NCBI GenBank assembly: GCA_050084515.1
Contig: CM114273.1
Span: 42,284,001 to 42,348,000 of the forward strand
Reading direction: 5' to 3'
Origin: Blasia pusilla
Lineage: Eukaryota > Marchantiophyta > Marchantiopsida > Blasiales
Length of the DNA stretch: 64,000 bases
Positions 62,342 to 64,000 of this stretch are shown here, piece after piece; the first letter of the stretch is position 1, and each line of letters opens with the position of its first letter. The notes under the pieces are model-generated. The model had not been told where the DNA came from. It ran no database searches and saw nothing but the letters and a program-made list of their open reading frames with translations. Position numbers and translations under genes: made by a program.

Positions 62342-64000
62342 TGTAATGTCTAAGTGTTTCTTATTTACAGTCAATTGTAGAGTTCGATCCCCAAGAGGAT
62401 CTTGTTGGATGAAAAGAGAGTATAAAGTGATGATTATGTTGTAAAAGTGTAATTGATTATGTAATTCAAATGTAGTATTCCAGTAACATCTTCCGATCCT
62501 TTCTAGTACCTATGTTTTCTTCTTCAATTCTCTCGAGTGGAATTTAAAGTACGCTCAGGCAATTGGTTCTCTCGATATCTCAGAACCTCACAGAGACCTC
62601 AAGAATAAAGTTGGCTTCTCCTACTTTCGGAACTCAATCCGTCGGGGCATGCTACTCTCTGTGAAACAGATTTCATATAACTCTATGTTGATTATTCCAT
62701 TGATGAAAAAGATTCGCCTGATTCACTCTTCACTCGGCAGACCCAAAAAGAATATTGAGACATAAGCATCGCCCATCTGAATGAATGAATGAATGCTTTA
62801 CTACTCCATCAAGAATTGGAAGACTCCAAAGTATATACAAGCTCGAGAGGGTACAACTCTCTTGCTCGGACCATTCCCTGACAAAGATAAGGACTTCATG
62901 AGCGAATGATAATGATAGCTTCTGTCCTGTTTCTTAAATATTCTCGAGAGTAGGAGCGTTTCTATGATCCAAAGCGTTCTTGATGAAGTTGGTGTCTCTT
63001 CAATATCTGTAACTACCTAGATCTATGGTGTGCGTTCTTTTTCCTATGATCCCTGTGAATCCGCGGTACAAAATTGTTCTAACTACCAATTTGATACAAA
63101 GGGTCGCGCCCTTTCCTAGTCTAATTGTTTAAACTATGGGTCGGTTCGAATCACAATCATGCTAAGCTTCAGCTGCGCTAAATTTCCGGAGGACGAAGTT
63201 CTTCATTCTTCATTCTCTTCTTGCTTCGTTCTTCGTGCTTCACTCTTCGTGCTTCGCTTAAGAGCAAGGTACTTCGTATATAGAGCTTCGTTGAGCTTTG
63301 TTAAGCTTCGCTAAGCTTCGCGTTGATCCTTTATACTTCTTTACGGCTTTTGATTCTCCTCTAAGGAAAATCCTTGATCTTCCATCTCTCTGCCTTGTCT
63401 TAGGAGCTTGGTGATTCACTTATTCTTCTTCATAATAATCAATAATCATAATCAAAATCATAATATACAAGAGTCTTCGTTGAATAAAAAGATATATTCT
63501 TCAAGAGTATAAAATTGTGGGTATCACATACCCCCTCCCTCAAATGTGAGCGGCCCCGGCGAACACTTCATGATGTGTTTGCTATCTCCATAAAAATTTC
63601 GTCTAAACTATCAAATTCAGGGGTAGGCACAAAACAGCCGTGAATCGTAGAAGGTTTGTTGATAATGTTAGGGGTATGATTGCGCATTCTTTCTCACGAC
63701 TTGTTAACAACTAAGTTACTGCCTAGGACTTCATTCTGGACTAAGACATCAGATGGAGTGAATGCTGGTAACTCTTCAAGAGTAAGCGAAAGAGTGGGTA
63801 CAACTTCTGGAAGAGACTTGGTATGATTGTCGAATTGGCGCTTCCAATGTTTGTTGATGTAGTCGATTTCCTCGTTCATCTGCTCTTCGAATTTGATGTC
63901 GATACTTGTCAATGAGGTGCGAAGCTTCCTTGATCTGCGAAACTAACTGATCCGCCCCACATTCGAGGTTAATCGCCAAACTTTCCCATTGGCGTGCGTT
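62342..64000 (-). mobile_element. Gag-like-only LTR element, copy 3 (runs off the window)
   Basis: Right LTR 62,342-63,528 (1187 bp, reverse orientation), polypurine tract 63,529-63,541, then the tail of the gag-like protein. Reading leftward from 63,979: MAINLECGADQLVSQIKEAS, then EEIDYINKHWKRQFDNHTKS in another frame (63,694-63,912) and VLVQNEVLGSNLVVNKS, with a stop soon after (RERMRNHTPN remains readable). It continues beyond the window end. Confidence 0.8.

Noticed and set aside
1-64000. Host protein-coding genes, tRNA or rRNA genes
   Set aside because: I looked for conserved domains outside the elements and for tRNA-like cloverleaf ends; nothing convincing. The only tRNA-related sequence is the copia primer site.

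Overview
This window is a densely nested block of transposable elements from a eukaryotic nuclear genome. I see no ordinary host gene, rRNA, tRNA or CRISPR array. The superfamily mix (Ty3/gypsy with PHD finger and C5-methyltransferase, Ty1/copia with a tRNA-Met-type primer site, a Mutator-like element with SWIM transposase), GT-AG introns, TATA boxes and CT microsatellites suggest a streptophyte (land plant or charophyte-grade alga). I cannot name the species.

Layout. 1-4.97 kb: microsatellites and short duplications, no gene. 4.97-10.41 kb: LTR end, self-priming site, gag, protease and the front of a C5-cytosine methyltransferase of a plus-strand Ty3 element; the methyltransferase resumes at 19.57 kb because a second, minus-strand Ty3 element (10,413-19,565) sits inside it. 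That second element is circularly permuted, as if a 2-LTR circle had been opened inside one LTR and inserted. 19.99-32.53 kb: a third Ty3 gag, split first by a gag-like-only LTR element (21,142-23,822, target duplication GACAT) and then by a Mutator-like element (MULE A, 23,878-32,386, near-perfect 9-bp target duplication). 32.53-38.40 kb: minus-strand Ty3 gag start, LTRs and a long decayed pol with RT, RNase H, integrase and PHD finger. 38.40-38.67 kb: copia RNase H fragment. 38.67-43.31 kb: MULE M2 with the transposase gene. 43.31-46.56 kb: inverted MULE D fragment. 46.57-52.82 kb: MULE B. 52.8-54.1 kb: copia LTR and gag start. 54.1-56.91 kb: MULE scrap and a second gag-like LTR element. 56.91-62.34 kb: badly decayed MULE C. 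62.34-64 kb: a third gag-like LTR element, minus strand.

The MULE family is the most unusual content. Comparing copies gives a two-gene design: gene 1 (leftward; MULE DDE core plus SWIM zinc finger) and gene 2 (rightward; at least four exons, coiled-coil N-terminus) diverge from a shared promoter with a TATA box on each side. The C-terminus of gene 2 looks like a beta-class amino-methyltransferase (motif order IV, X, I), but its catalytic DPPY-type motif reads D/N-L-P-S-G in all four copies. The promoter and introns carry arrays of a CpG-rich palindrome (arm GCAACCCGTCGGA) spaced 64 bp apart in introns and 67 bp in the promoter. So two unrelated transposon types here each carry a DNA-methyltransferase-like domain: an apparently canonical C5 type in Ty3 and a motif-altered amino type in the MULE. 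Nearly every copy has stops or frameshifts; the domain calls rest on agreement between copies.
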